Source: Epiperipatus broadwayi
Lineage: Eukaryota > Onychophora > Udeonychophora > Euonychophora > Peripatidae
DNA: 64,000 nucleotides
NCBI GenBank assembly: GCA_028023455.1
Contig: JAQFVV010012509.1
Location: 2,110,001 to 2,174,000 of the forward strand
Direction: 5' to 3'
In this document: positions 12,347-25,100 of the stretch, in pieces
Numbering within the stretch: the first letter of the stretch is position 1
Layout: every line of letters begins with the position of its first letter
The notes under the pieces: generated by a model
Databases searched by the model: none
Told to the model about the DNA's origin: nothing
The model's input: only the letters and a program-made list of their open reading frames with translations
Made by a program: the position numbers and the translations under genes

Positions 12347-13179
12347 ATGATATATTCTTCTTGTGCTCTATGTCCTCATATTTTTGCAAATATAAAGTTA
12401 CATAAAGAAGGTAATCCTTTGCGAATTATGATAGATTTTGGTTGTTTATTCATGTATCAGACTTCTAAATATATCGGGAAGCTTTTACAAGAGTTTTTAG
12501 GACTTGGGGAAAATACTATTGCTTCATCTTTGGACTTTGTAAATAGTATTGAATATTGGTGATTAATGAAAATGATGTTATTGCTTCATTGGATGTAACG
12601 GAAATGTATGGTTCTATTGATAGAATGAATTCCATAAAAATAATTGAACATGCATTAAAAAGTAAAGGTATTTGTAAATATATGATAAAGTTTATTGTTG
12701 ATTCTTTAAAAAATTTTAATGGTGACATTGTTGCATTTTTTGAAAGTCAATATTATAAAATATCTAAAGGTTGCCCAATGGTTCTGCCTGTAATTGCACA
12801 AGTTTGCAATTTTGTGTTGTCTACATATGAGAATAGTATTTTAAGTATGTGCTCTTTTAAAGATATTAAAATTTATAAAAGGGATGTGGATGATGTTTTT
12901 GTTTGTGGAAATACTAATACTATAAATTTGCTTGTAGAGGAATTAAATAATTTGAATGGCTTGAAATGGACTATTGAAAAGGAGCAGGACAGAAATGTTA
13001 AATATTTGGATTTGATTATTACAAGAGATAACAATATATTAAATTATAAATTAATAATCAAGTTGTTGCAAAAAAGGGGATATATAAATTGTAAATTAAA
13101 AGTACTATTTATGCATAAGATGGCAAGTTTTAGATCTTTTTTTGTTTTGCAACGAAAAATTACATCATTACCAAAGTGA
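12347..13179 (+). pseudogene. Penelope-like RT fingers and palm (frameshifted)
   Basis: Two overlapping frames (12347-12562 and 12556-13179) together read through the RT core. The first has CPHIFANIKLHKEGNPLRIM, like the family's 'PK.HK.g.PLRpI' block. The second has ASLDVTEMYGSI (motif A, first catalytic Asp), KGCPMVLPVIAQVCNFVL (motif B region), DVDDVFV in place of the usual YVDD (motif C) and KYLDLIITR (motif D/E region). The catalytic Asp residues remain, but the frame change near 12556 and the loss of Tyr before VDD show decay. Confidence 0.8.
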
Positions 13180-13628
13180 TAAACTGAAAAATATTGAGAT
13201 ATTTGCCAAAGAATTGCTTGATGTTGATTATAAAATGGAACAAATAACTACTTTATGTCAATTTAAAAAGAGTTATAATGGTTTAAAGGAAATGAAGATT
13301 AATAATAAACAATGGATATCTATTCCATTTATTTCAAATCCACAAGTGAAATTTTTTAAGGATAAATATAAGAACGTGTTTAATGTTTCATTCTATGTTC
13401 CAAACAATATTAATAAATTAGTTAATAATTCTAAGGATGTCATACCTTTCAAGCAGAAAAGTAATATATATCAAATTTTTTGTGACTATGTTATCATATA
13501 TAGGTGAATCGAGGTGTAGTATTGAGAAGAGATTAAAGGAGCATGAATTGTTATATAAGCATGTAAAAAGTAAGAGGAATGGTGATTTAATGACTGCTTC
13601 AGTTTTCTTTGATTATGAAAAAATATAA
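13142..13628 (+). pseudogene. Penelope-like linker and GIY-YIG endonuclease remnant
   Basis: Frame 13142-13507 carries the linker after the RT. It includes LHHYQSDKLKNIEIFAKELL and ends IYQIFCDYVIIYR. The next frame (to 13628) continues with YIGESRCSIEKRLKEHELL, which holds the YIG half of the nuclease motif, the conserved Arg (KRLKEH) and the following His. The GIY half has become IYQIF, and one frameshift separates the two halves. A functional nuclease is unlikely. Confidence 0.8.
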
Positions 13629-16600
13629 ATTTAAATGTGATTTTGAAAGTGAAAATTCTTCATGAAGAGAAAAAACATAGTAAAAGAAAAATTAAGGAGA
13701 CAATTTTTATAAATGGGAATAAAATGCATTTAATAAATAGACAAGCTGCTAACATTAAAATCCGGGATTCATGGGATTTGAATTAATGACATTTGCTTTC
13801 GCTTTGTGTGTGTTTTTTTTTTAATTTAATGGCAGATGAGGCAGGTTTAAGAAATTAACCAAGAGTATTTCTTCAGATTTAAAGACTGTTTATGATAGTT
13901 TATTACCGTTAAATATATATAAATAAATATATCAATAGTTCTCTCCTTTCTTGAACTTTAAACATAAACACATTAATATTATTGACAGGTATTAATTCCT
14001 TTGACAACAAAAGGTCCGGAGTTTCACTGAAAAAAAAATTGTACTTTAATTTCCTCGCTACTTCTCCAATCACAATTTAAATAAACATAAAACTTTCCAT
14101 AATAGAAATTTGTATACAGATAAATGTTTTAATATTTTATAGCACTATATAGAACTAAAAATTAGTAATCTTGGAATTCCATATGGTTGAATTTTTAATC
14201 TGTGCACATTTTTTAAAACTATTGTTTACAAATCCTTTTTGTGAATTATTATTTTAAACGTTTTCTTTTTAAATCTTTTATTTGAAAGTTGTACTAATCC
14301 TTATAAAACATATTTACCTATTTCAACATTTAAATTTTAGTCATGGATTATATTTTATAAATCTAGTCATATATGATTTCATACCTTTATAATATCATTT
14401 TAATACATATTAGTAATCTTCATCAATTAACTTGTTATATTTCTCCACTTATCATCCTTCATTTTATTCTTTACTTTAGGAAAAGTTCATCAACTATTTA
14501 AAACCTTTAAAGAATTATAAAAGTTTTTCTCTTCCGATTTAAACCTATTAATTTATATGATACTGGACACTTATCATATGTTTTTATCTATTAATTTAAT
14601 TATATTTTAATAAAATTTTATTATTTATAACATCATTATCTTGATTTTATAAAATATGCTTAATTCTTTTTATTTAAATAGTTTTAATCATTATAAGAAG
14701 CAGCATTTTTTTTTATTAAATTTTATGAAATATTTTATTAATTAACAATTATTTAAAATTTAAATCAGGTCTATTATTAAACAAATAATAGATTAAATTT
14801 AAGTACTTTTTAAAGTAAGTAAAACAAACATCAGTAGTTGCGAGTATCTTTCCAAAGGGTTTAGCCCATCTATATTTCAATATTGGATCTAAAAGAAGCA
14901 TTGTTTTTGAAACCATAGTAGAACTTTTGTTTTAAGCAATGTATTTATCCCAAGTAGATGATTAGCAGAGATCAAAGCCTTTCTGTTGATGAAATATTTG
15001 TTGATTTATTTCATTATTATTATTAAAATAATATATTATATACTTTTATGTAATCAACAATATTTATTACATTTCTGAAATTTTAAAATCAACTTTAATA
15101 ATTATATTTAAAAACTTCATGATAATTAATGATTGCCGTGTCTTTTAGTTATTTTATCTTTTTTTTTTATTAAAAAAAAATTGTCTGTTTTTTTTTTTTT
15201 TTTTATTAAGCCGTGACATAAACACTAACAATATCTTAATCCTAATTGGTCATTTATTTTAAAACAAACTTCGAAATTGAAGATTTAATAAACTTAGTTA
15301 TTTTTTTCTCACATAGAAAATCATATTTAATTTAATTTACAATATTATTTAAAGTTTTGTAAATTTATAATACTTTATTTATTTAGATGATTTAATCATA
15401 TTAATTTTTATTTTAAATATAACAATTTTGATTTTCCAAAAAGACTAAATAAATTCATTAATTGTTAAAAATAAAATTGTAACCACATGGAGACTTTTCA
15501 CACACCATAATTTAAAATAACACTATTGACTTTAACAAATATAACTGATTTTAAATCGTAATTATAAAATCATCTTACTAATCAATGTACTATAGATGTC
15601 ACAATTTATACTATTTAGTAGTAAATGTGTGATTATTCTCCACAACTCATCCCACATGAAATACACTAATACTTGATAAAGATTTACTTTTAAATATATA
15701 GATTTACCATTTAATTACTTGTCTTTTTAGAGAACCCATCAAATCAAAAGATTGTAATGTATATATATTTGGTGCCATTTTCAAGATAAAATAAAACTTA
15801 TTCACTCAACTGTGATTATAAAAAGTGTGAGCTGATTTAATATTTATGAACACCCTCATTACCATCTATAAGATAACACACTGACTACAAGTTATTTATA
15901 AAAATGAATTTCTTTTTATTATTAATTATGAATGTAGATACAAATAATAAATAGTTAATATATTAAACAAGAATAAAAACATCAGCTGTGCATCAAAAAA
16001 TTTATACAAATGAAAAATGGTATTTATTTTTTAAAAAAACCACACAATTGAATAAATTTTAAAATTGAGTCTCCTAGTACAAAGTTTTCATTGTTTACTA
16101 GTCCAGAGTTGTATATGTCTGAAGGTTTAGACGAGTATTTACTTTTTAAAACCACTTGAAGAAAATTAAAAAAAAGACATATATATATGTATATTTGATG
16201 AGCCAGTGATAGGATCATGATCACAGGGACACTGATAATAAAGTTGAGCATCTGATGATTATGTCATTTGTTAGGGGCAGACATTATATATTGAACAACC
16301 CGCTTTAAACTAACAAATCCATGGTTTACAGTCAGAATCATCCTTCATTATTGATTTACATAGTTTGATTACTTAAGATATGATCTCATTGAAATAATAT
16401 TGGTGGACTGGTTACATTTCTCTAGCAATAATCACTCATTCATTCATCTTGATTGACTATAAAGATTAAATAATACAAATGAGCTTTACTTGTTTTGAAA
16501 ATACGAATGTCTCTATACTTTCTGATGCCATCTTTAGTTCTAAATTCAAAGAACTGATTTATCTAGTCTATTACTTGGTAAACAATTGATTTATCATAAT

Positions 16601-18854
16601 AGGTTATCAGTGATTTAGTGTAAGTTAAAAGTACTTGGAATTCTTTTTTATGCAAAAGATAATTGACACCCATCTATATATATAAGTAAGCTTGTATGCT
16701 ATATAACCAAGTTAATTTTAAAATAACATTTTATTAAATTAACAAATTATGATAGTAACAGTGGGAAAATATATGCAAATCATCTTTCATTGCACATCAA
16801 ATATGTAAATAAATACATATATTATTCCAACATAGTGTTTCCATTTGCATTTATTTCTGGCTGTATTTAATATTTTATTCACATTTCCCCAATTTATACA
16901 ATATATGCTCATAGTATATGAAAACATTTGTTAATCATATGCATACTTTGTGAAATAAAAATTTACTTTGATTAATATCTCAAAAATTATATATATAAAA
17001 ATATATTATATAGATGGAAAAGAGCAAATTTTATAAAAATTTCAAGAGAAAAGTTTACAAATATATTATTAATTAAATGTTAATGACTTGAAATATTCAA
17101 TTAATTAGGATCCAGTGAAAATTAAGGCCTTAATGATTTTCAATGGAACTGTACCAGTATTATTATTTTTTATTTTGATCATTGATTTGTTTTATTTTAG
17201 TGTTCTTTTATTCATGCATGATTTAACTTTAATAAAACATACTTTTGTCAGTGCTGAAAATAATTATCTTCTTAGCAGGTTAATCTTTGTGGTTAGAAAG
17301 TCTTTTCCAAATCTTGGGTTTACTATATCTATTTTTCAATATTAGCAGCTTGAATTAATTTTATTTCTTTGAAGTTTAATTTTCTTCATGTATTTTTATT
17401 TTAAGCTTTTGGTTGATTTTCATTATCCCGATCCCTGCCAACACACAGTTCTTAGGTTGGTAAACTTGACCATCAACTCAGGAACAAATTTTATTGCACA
17501 AAACAGACAGGTGGCAAGTTATAAAACACTTTTAAGCCATATACCTAATCTTTCCAGCAACTACATTTTCAAATAGTGATGATGACTCATTGTTGGCAAC
17601 TAGCAAATCATCATCTCATAGTTGCAATTGAAAAACTTTAATGAAAATTTATAATGTCTCAATGCTGGTTTTGCTTATTTTCCCTCTTAACTCAAGTCTA
17701 ACTTTTTTTTCTTGCAGAAATCATGCTTGTTTTTAGAAACGTTTCATTTCTGATGTCTTGCAACTGCAAGAAGGACCAACTTCTAAATAGAAAACTACCC
17801 AATTAGGGTTGCTTTTCCTTTCATATATTTCCTCTGTCCTTCCACTTTCAACTAGTCAGTATTTCCTCCCATGCTATTTTCTGTTTTCTATATTTTTTTT
17901 TTAAAAAAAAATTGACCAGATAAAATGATATAATTGGTTTTCAGTCAATATCTATTTAATTACTCAATTAACCAAATTGATTATAAAAGAAAATAACTTA
18001 ATTAAAATTTTCTCTTTTAATTTTAATTAACATTTTTAATTTTATAAATACAAGTTTAAAACCTTAAAATGTAAGATTATTATCATTACATAATCATTAA
18101 AATAAAAATAATTTATTTTTTTTCGTAAATGCTTTTTCTTTTTTTATAAATGTATGCTTGTTATTAAATATTACTCTTGTGAGTTTTTTTTATTATCTAC
18201 AATAACCATACCAGTAGTTTCTGGTGTGGCCACACATATTCAGTTTTTTTATTTTCTTAAGGAATATATGATTTTTGTTAATACTTCATTATCATAGTTT
18301 TTGTTTCTTGATCACATTGTATTTCCTTACTATCCTCTTTAATTACTAGCAAATGTAATGCTACCATTATATTTAGGCACATATAATAATAAAAAGTTCG
18401 GGAGAATGTCAGATTATTTTTTTATCCATTACTATTCCATTAATGGAAAAAAAAAAATCCAATATAATAAAATACAAGGATTTTTTTAAACAATTACCTT
18501 AATTTTACATGCATTAAGATGGTAATGAGAATCTTGAATACACATAGCTCTAATAGAATACTTACTTTTCTTTAATCTGAAAAGCAATTTGGATTTAAAA
18601 AAGGGGTTAAAAAGATTGGAGTAGCAATTGGAATATGAGAAATTTTGATATATATATATAGAGAGAGAGAGAGAGAAAGAAAAGTTAATATTTGTTTAAT
18701 TGATCCTGAAAAAAACATTTGATGGAGTAAATTGGATTATTTTATTGGATACATTTAAATAAAAAGTAAAAGAAATCCCCCTCCCCAGTATTTTATTTTT
18801 AATTTGTATCAAGTCTTTTTTTTGTTGTTGTTATCTTTTCTATATTTTGATCAT

Positions 18855-18963
18855 GTTTTATAATCATTATCAAAGACTTTTTTTTAATATATATTTACAA
18901 TAATAATAAATAGCTGTGTGAATACTTTTGTATTCAAAAAAACCTTTGATAATGATTATAAAA
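18855..18963. mobile_element. Short inverted-repeat element (~110 bp)
   Basis: TTTTATAATCATTATCAAAG at about 18856-18875 is matched by its complement at about 18943-18962, with an A+T-rich loop between. It directly abuts the TA target site of the next element. It may therefore be a small MITE that served as the landing site. Confidence 0.55.
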
Positions 18964-19240
18964 TACACCTGGGTCTCTTTTATCTGGTAGGTACATTCCT
19001 CAGAAAACTTGCATAAAAAAAATTGTCCATAAATAGACTTACTTTGAAAAATTTGGAATACGTTCCATAATTTTCATAAATTGCATAAAACCAAAGCAAC
19101 AAGGTAAAATTACTTGAAAATTCGCATAAAAAAATTAAGGAAATGAAGTATGACTAAATTTAATGCATATATTGAAACAGACAGATCGGAGAACCGATCT
19201 TCGTTTCAGATGTTTTTATGTACGGTAATTCAAACTACTG

Positions 19241-19415
19241 TTCGCCCGCAGTGAGATTTTGTCTATTTTAAGTTATAATATAAATTAGTTATATATTCTA
19301 TAGTTTATAAATAAATATGTAAAGTTTCCGTATATAAATGTCGCAAACCATAAAATATTTGTGGGTGCGTGGTTTGCGAATTTATATCATTTAATTTAAA
19401 GTTTCAGTGCGGGCG
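19241..19415. repeat. Inverted repeat with inner hairpin
   Basis: CGCCCGCAGTGAGA near 19243 is the approximate complement of TTTCAGTGCGGGCG near 19402. Inside, TCGCAAACCA (19341-19350) pairs with TGGTTTGCGA (19370-19379), and the pairing extends into the A+T flanks. It may be a nested MITE in the 3-kb element. Confidence 0.55.
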
Positions 19416-19743
19416 TATTTGTTTTAAATTTTAGTTTTAAAATTGTATAAAGTCGTTTAAAAATACTGATCAAAAATCACATTCCTTTGATCAGTGTTTT
19501 TAATTAAAATCTAATTGCACAAATGTTCAGAGCAATTAAGTTGTATTCAAAATTAGTAAGGAATTTTTATATGTAATTACTGTACCGATTTAAAAGTGGA
19601 ATATTAAATTAAAAGATTGCTAAAAACAGATAATTGATTATTGGTCAAGCTGCATCGCTAGAGGCTAGAGAAAGTAGGCGGAGCCTAAAACAAAAACAAG
19701 TCGGAAAGGTCAGCAGTGGCTACTTTAGAGAAAAACTGACATT

Positions 19744-19938
19744 CTAACTTTGGTCGTGTGTGAGAGAGGTAGTCTCGAGACAACACAGCAGTTGAGTATA
19801 ATTCAAACAATTATTATTAAGAAGTTTACCAGTGAATCGCAATGTTGATGGGCTAAGTGCCAGGAGCTGGTCTCTCTCCGCCAATATGGATCCTCGTGCC
19901 GCTGTTTGATCATGTTTCATATCCTTCAGAATTTCCAA
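19744..19938 (-). other. Possible gene-derived exon on the - strand (unrecognised)
   Basis: This - strand frame lies in an unusually CpG-bearing patch. It reads MKHDQTAARGSILAERDQLL then ALSPSTLRFTG, followed directly by a good donor sequence (CTG|GTAAAC, - strand). The residue composition looks protein-like rather than A+T-rich noise. The start could be the ATG at the frame's first codon or the internal one six codons on. I do not recognise the product and see no second exon. It may be a captured fragment of a host gene's 5' end inside the TIR element, or chance. Confidence 0.3.
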
Positions 19939-20956
19939 CTTCCAATCTCAAAATTTACTATGCCGTACAAATAACTTTCAAAAATGCGCGCCTACGTTCG
20001 TCATAAGCCAAGCTGGATGAAGAAAGAACAGTAACTTTGTTACACGAACTTTAATTTTCTTCCGTGCTTAATGTTATCAATCAAACAAATCACATGTAAG
20101 TTTTTATGTCATTTATAATGCTATTATTTAACCTGTCAGTAAATTTTCTTTTCTTTTTTAATCCTCTGCTCTAGTCTTTAGAAATCATTTATAAAATTGT
20201 AATTAATAGTAATAATATTTCAACTGAATGCATTTATATTTTCTTATGTTGCTTATTTCATAAACAAACATTGCCAATAGTAATATTTCCAACTCTGTAT
20301 AAACTAGTGTGTAATAATGATCAATTTAATTTAAAAGTAATTTCATGTTCTGAATTAAATATTCTTTCACATTCCGAGTTAGTAAATGTTAAATCACTTT
20401 ATTATTCTATGTTAAGTTGTTATAAAATTACAATCTAAGTTTCAATATTAAATATATATATAATAGTTTCAGAGTGTTCATTAATGTTATGTATAATATG
20501 AGAATTAATTCACTGAATAATTTGATACTATCGCTACCGCCTGTCAACCCGAAGGGTTAGAGTTTCAGAGTAAATTTAACTAGTTATTGTTTTCACCGTC
20601 AGTTTAAGTTCGCTATGTTTTTATTGGGGTAAGGATCTCAGCCTGTGGTGTAGAAACAGACAAATAGTTTCCAGGTTTTATATAATTTCTTTTAAAAATC
20701 CGCTTCAAGTATTCGTCTTTCACGTCTGTGGCAATGCCGTCCCTTCGCTGAAGTTAGCGTCTCGCCATTCTACCATTGGGGAATGAAAGCAGTTTTCTTT
20801 CCCGGTAATCTCTTGGATCACCGGGGTTCGAAATGATCCCGGCTGGTTGTCGTGTCCCGGAGCTACTTGGGGGCATTAAGCCTTGTCACAGTACAAGCCG
20901 CCCGGTATTCCGTTAATGCACCGCAATTGATTACTGTAGGGCTCTTGAATATAGGC

Positions 20957-21122
20957 AACCACCAGTTCATCTATCTTCCATGTCGTAATTATATAAAACC
21001 ACCAGTTCATCTATCTTCCATGTCGTAATTATATAAAACCACCAGTTCATCTATCTTCCATGTCGTAATTATATAAAACCACCAGTACATCTATTTCTTA
21101 TGTCGTATTTATATAAAACCAC
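20957..21122 (+). repeat. 40-bp minisatellite, ~4 copies
   Basis: ACCAGTTCATCTATCTTCCA recurs at 20961, 21001 and 21041, and with changes at 21081, giving an exact 40-bp period. The first three copies are identical and the fourth is diverged. Copies abut without spacers, so this is not a CRISPR array. Confidence 0.95.
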
Positions 21123-21341
21123 CTCCACTGTTCGTCTACGTTCCGGCTCGAGCCTATTCTAATAAAATAAGTTGATAAAAAAATCTTTAGATAAATATTT
21201 TTCCAGTGCAAATACTCTGATTCTCTTAACCACCCGTCAATCATTTAACTACCCAGCTATTGGCATGAGTTTGTTTATTAAATAAAACGTTCACTAAAGA
21301 CTAGTAGCCAAATACAAGAGGATTTATGAAGTCTTACCGTA

Positions 21342-21456
21342 CTGTATAACACTATATTTATATGCTGTATATTTCTATTATATAACATTATATTCATGTG
21401 CTTTCTATTTGTCTTATTTAACACTATATTTATATGCTTTATATTTGGCTTATTAA
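21342..21456 (+). repeat. 36-bp minisatellite, 3 copies
   Basis: AACACTATATTTATATGCT-like units start at 21348, 21384 and 21420, a period of 36. The - strand open frame here is only the repeat translated (NIKHINIVL-type repeats). Confidence 0.85.
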
Positions 21457-21654
21457 ACAATTTACTTAATTAAATTTTGGTGTCCTCCACTTTATTACTC
21501 TCTAAGTCTATTTAGCCACTTACTGTCTGTATTGGCAACTTAAATATATACGTCACATAAATGACCGTCCCAGTATCTATAGTCTAATAAATCTATATAT
21601 CATTAACTGTAAGAATTTAGTCCATGTTCTAAGCTGAGCTAGAAAAGGGATAAC

Positions 21655-21806
21655 CCTGTGCTGGTGTAAAGTCATCATCGGTTGGTCATGCCGGGGTTTG
21701 GGTTTGAATTCAGTTGGCGTTTTGGGAATTTATTCTTAAACGTGGACTGGGTTTGAACTCGGGTACTGTGTATGAGTAAGCGTGGTGGATTTATACCGGT
21801 ACAATA
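21655..21806 (+). mobile_element. SINE-like tail copy (+)
   Basis: The stretch GACTGGGTTTGAACTCGGG and the end TACCGGTACAATA (21793-21805) match the 3' part of the copy at 39185-39413 (GACTGGGTTTGAAGTAC then GACCGGCACAATA). It is diverged and lies inside the 3-kb TIR element. Confidence 0.6.
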
Positions 21807-22106
21807 TATAAAATGGGGAAATCACGAATTTTAGTGAAATATGAACTTCTTTATTGCGTAAAAGAAAACCACATAAAATGATAGGAAGAAACATGAATCG
21901 CATTTTAAAAATTCACATAAAAAGAGACCCAGGTGTAGAACTAAAACGGAATATTTTAAAAAAAACTATATCTTGATATAGATTAATAATAAAAGCAAGA
22001 AAAATGATTTCAATTATAAAATTTATTGAAATGAATAGTTATCAATTTTAAAAAATAAAATAATGGTGAAATTGATAAAATATTTAAATAAAATAGAAGA
22101 AATCTA

Positions 22107-25100
22107 TATTGTGCCGGTCGGATTTGTATGTTCGCGTAACAAGATCTAGCATCTAGGCAAAAGTACCTTGAATCCACTCGTGCGCAAGATACACAGGTCA
22201 GGAACACTCATGAACTCTGCCCTATTTGCCTATTTCCCAGATCTATAACATTATCAGCAACAATCCCGATGACATCGATTAATTTACTTCTCATTCGCCG
22301 GCATCGATCATCGGAGACACAAAAAGACTCTAGGCTAAACTTATATGATAGATTAACTTAATAACTAGCTATATTTTGTGAGCAATGAAGGCTCGTGACC
22401 TAGCATAGTAATTATGTATTGAGCGGAGATCATCTAGTCATATTTAGCATAAATAATAACTTAATATTTTAACTTAACTAAAAGAAAGCAATGGTTCAAG
22501 TTTGATATATATATTTAAGATTTATTAATAACAAAATTATGTCGGGTTATTTAGCCGACGTGAGCCTCAGAAGTATTATATTTGTTTGATTCATATTTAA
22601 TAATATTAGATTTGCGGCTATGCCAATAATAATGTGTGACTTAATAAATTAGCGCTATTAGAATACATTACTGGAATACTATTACACCCCCAGAGACGAA
22701 GAGCATTTACTTAATTTAAACAACAATTTTACAAGGAGATATTATATTTGGTTACATTCAATATGATTAATAATTTGGAGTTATAGATAATTAATGCGCG
22801 GGATGGGTAATGAATAACTATATCAACGATACTAAATCTATCGCATTAATACTTATATTAAACTAATGGAAATATGTCTGTTTAAAGAAATCATTTCATT
22901 ACAGCTTATGAATACTTCTGGGCGACTAATAAGACACTGAAAGGCGGTGTGTGCATGGCGGCTGATAGGGTTGGTCCAATTATGGATCCTGGAATGTGCT
23001 TCATGAATTTTTAATAACGAAATGGACCGATTTCCTCTGCAAACGTAGGCAGGGTCGGTTTGACGAATGTAGGAGTCCAAGATTCCCTGGAATGAAGTAC
23101 AGGCGAATCATGGATGACGAAGAGTGGTCGGCAATGTCATTATTGGGCTGGTTTCCCAGATCGCTCCCCATATAAAGCATGCACATATGACCAAGGATGT
23201 CCCCAGGGTGATTTTACAGCCTGATTCAAGGACATTAAGAATGACGATGGGGCCCGACTTCACGGATGCCTCCATGTGAGAAAGAAGCACAAATATATAT
23301 ATCTACGAAATGGCCTTTATGCCCGCAACGCTTAATAATGTAATATAAACAAAACTCTAAAGATTAAAGATTAACGAACATATTTAATGCCCACAAATTA
23401 TGAAATATTCGGCGTAATGATATGGCTTCACTAAGCAAACATGGATAATAATTATACTTAAATATAAAACTAAGCTCTTAAGATCCCCCTCCCCCTTACA
23501 TTATGTTACTTAATATTATTCATTACTTTTTACACATTTAATAAATCTCAATTTTTGTTAATCAATGCCCTTGTGAAAATATATAAATGATGACAAAATA
23601 AGTGGGTGGTGGTAATAGCTAAGATGGGTTTTACATATATAATATAATTTAAGAATAAAAGATGCGCATTATTTAGGATGGAAAATGTGAAAAACAGATG
23701 TCAATCTGTTTTTCTACAGTAAACATAAAAATATAATTAGTTTATTTATCTAAAATCGTGAGCACCTGGGCAAGTCGAATAAGACTTGTTTTGATCAAAT
23801 TATAAATTATTTACCCAATAAATGATGGGTGGGGAAACGAAAATGAATTATATGCTGGCGATTTTAGAATACTATTGGCATTTATTTTAAAATATAAATA
23901 CATAAATGTAAATGAAAATTATTTGCCGCTTGGAATTAAAAAAAGGAAAAACATTTTATAGGAGGCTTAATATAGATTAGTTATATAGAGTTATACGAAT
24001 ACATATTTGAAGACATTTAATATAGATGATTTAAAATATAAATATTACAGAGAAGGCAGGATTTAGGAATTATAAGCGGTCAAAGTTCTTTTACCTTGAT
24101 TATTTGGAAGAGTGTTTCACTAGGAATCAGTCCATCGGTATTATTTCACGAGATCTCGGGTAGCATTGTTATTTGGGAGATAGCATTTATTTTACTGGAA
24201 AATATCTAAAGTTCATTAGTACGGGATGCAGAGCTTCGTTCATGGGAACAGCATATTAGAACAGAGGGACAAGGCAAAATTTCCTACTCACGACACATTG
24301 AGTGAGAATTAAAACTGGCGTGGAATATGTATAGTAACATAGCTATTTAATGGTCTCCTCCTCTGTGGATTCAAATCCAGCAGTATTTATACTTTTATTT
24401 TGAAGCTGTAACTTAGCAACTACTGCTGGACCTGAGGCGGTTTAAGCACTTAAGTTTCATTTGGAATAGTTTGACCGGATACTCTTATCTAGTAAGATGT
24501 TTGAAACAATGCAAGTTTGTTATCAGTTTCTCGAACGATTGTTTTAAAATATATCTTATGATTTTAAAACAAGCTAGCGTGGACAATTTCCACTAATAGG
24601 TTTATTTTATTATTACCAATTCGTAATCTTTTACTTTAATCTAAGGGGTCTTCCGGGTAATTGTTTTTCGAGAGACTTTTTAACAAGATTGCATAATTTC
24701 TGGCTACAAAATTATATATGAAAAAATAATGTTTCATATATAATACCTTATATATATATATAATATAACTATTAATACATTCGCAATCTCCTTCACTGAA
24801 ATATATAGATATTATTTACGCCTGCATACACATGAGAATATTATGAAATAAAATATTTTTAAATTAAAATACATGTGTTTACATTATTTATGTTTATAAT
24901 ACTAACCAAAAGAAATATATATATTATTAGTTATGTATATACGTGCATAAAGGCGGGTTTGAATACAGTTAGATGGTAGGAGATTGGATGTGGACTGTGA
25001 AGCAGGATCTGAGCATCATATCATCTGCTTCAATATAGGCACCAGAAAATATTTGAAAATTAAAATGTCTTATGGAAAATATATATGAAGAGTGAGAAGC

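Larger units (their letters stand above)
11930..13925 (+). mobile_element. Decayed Penelope-like retroelement
   Basis: This is a single + strand element with a reverse transcriptase followed by a GIY-YIG endonuclease, the order that defines Penelope-like elements. The body is broken by stops and frameshifts. After the endonuclease remnant, the 3' non-coding tail (13629-13925) matches the inverted fragment at 11105-11525. The left limit is uncertain. The leader between 11526 and 11930 may belong to the element or be target DNA. Confidence 0.85.
18966..21935. mobile_element. 2.97-kb TIR element with perfect 16-bp ends and TA target sites
   Basis: The left end CACCTGGGTCTCTTTT (18966-18981) is repeated exactly as its complement at 21920-21935. 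TA lies directly outside both ends (18964-18965 and 21936-21937), as in Tc1/mariner-type insertion. No transposase ORF is present. Subterminal regions carry several copies of a motif like TTGCATAAAA in the same strand orientation. The interior is unlike ordinary intron: it has a hairpin (19175-19208), an inverted-repeat insert (19241-19415), a CpG-bearing stretch (about 19640-20060 and 20700-20930), two minisatellites and a SINE-like tail copy. Confidence 0.8.

Noticed and set aside
17115-17576. Two open frames (76 and 62 codons) in intron b
   Set aside because: They are A+T-driven and hydrophobic, with no start context, domain or splice support.
20740-20850. tRNA gene suggested by GGTAGAATGGCGAGACG (- strand) and GGGGTTCGAAATGATCC (+ strand)
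   Set aside because: The A-box-like and B-box-like parts are on opposite strands and no cloverleaf can be drawn.
20957-21122. CRISPR-like array
   Set aside because: The 40-bp repeats are contiguous with no spacers and the host is a eukaryote, so it is a minisatellite.
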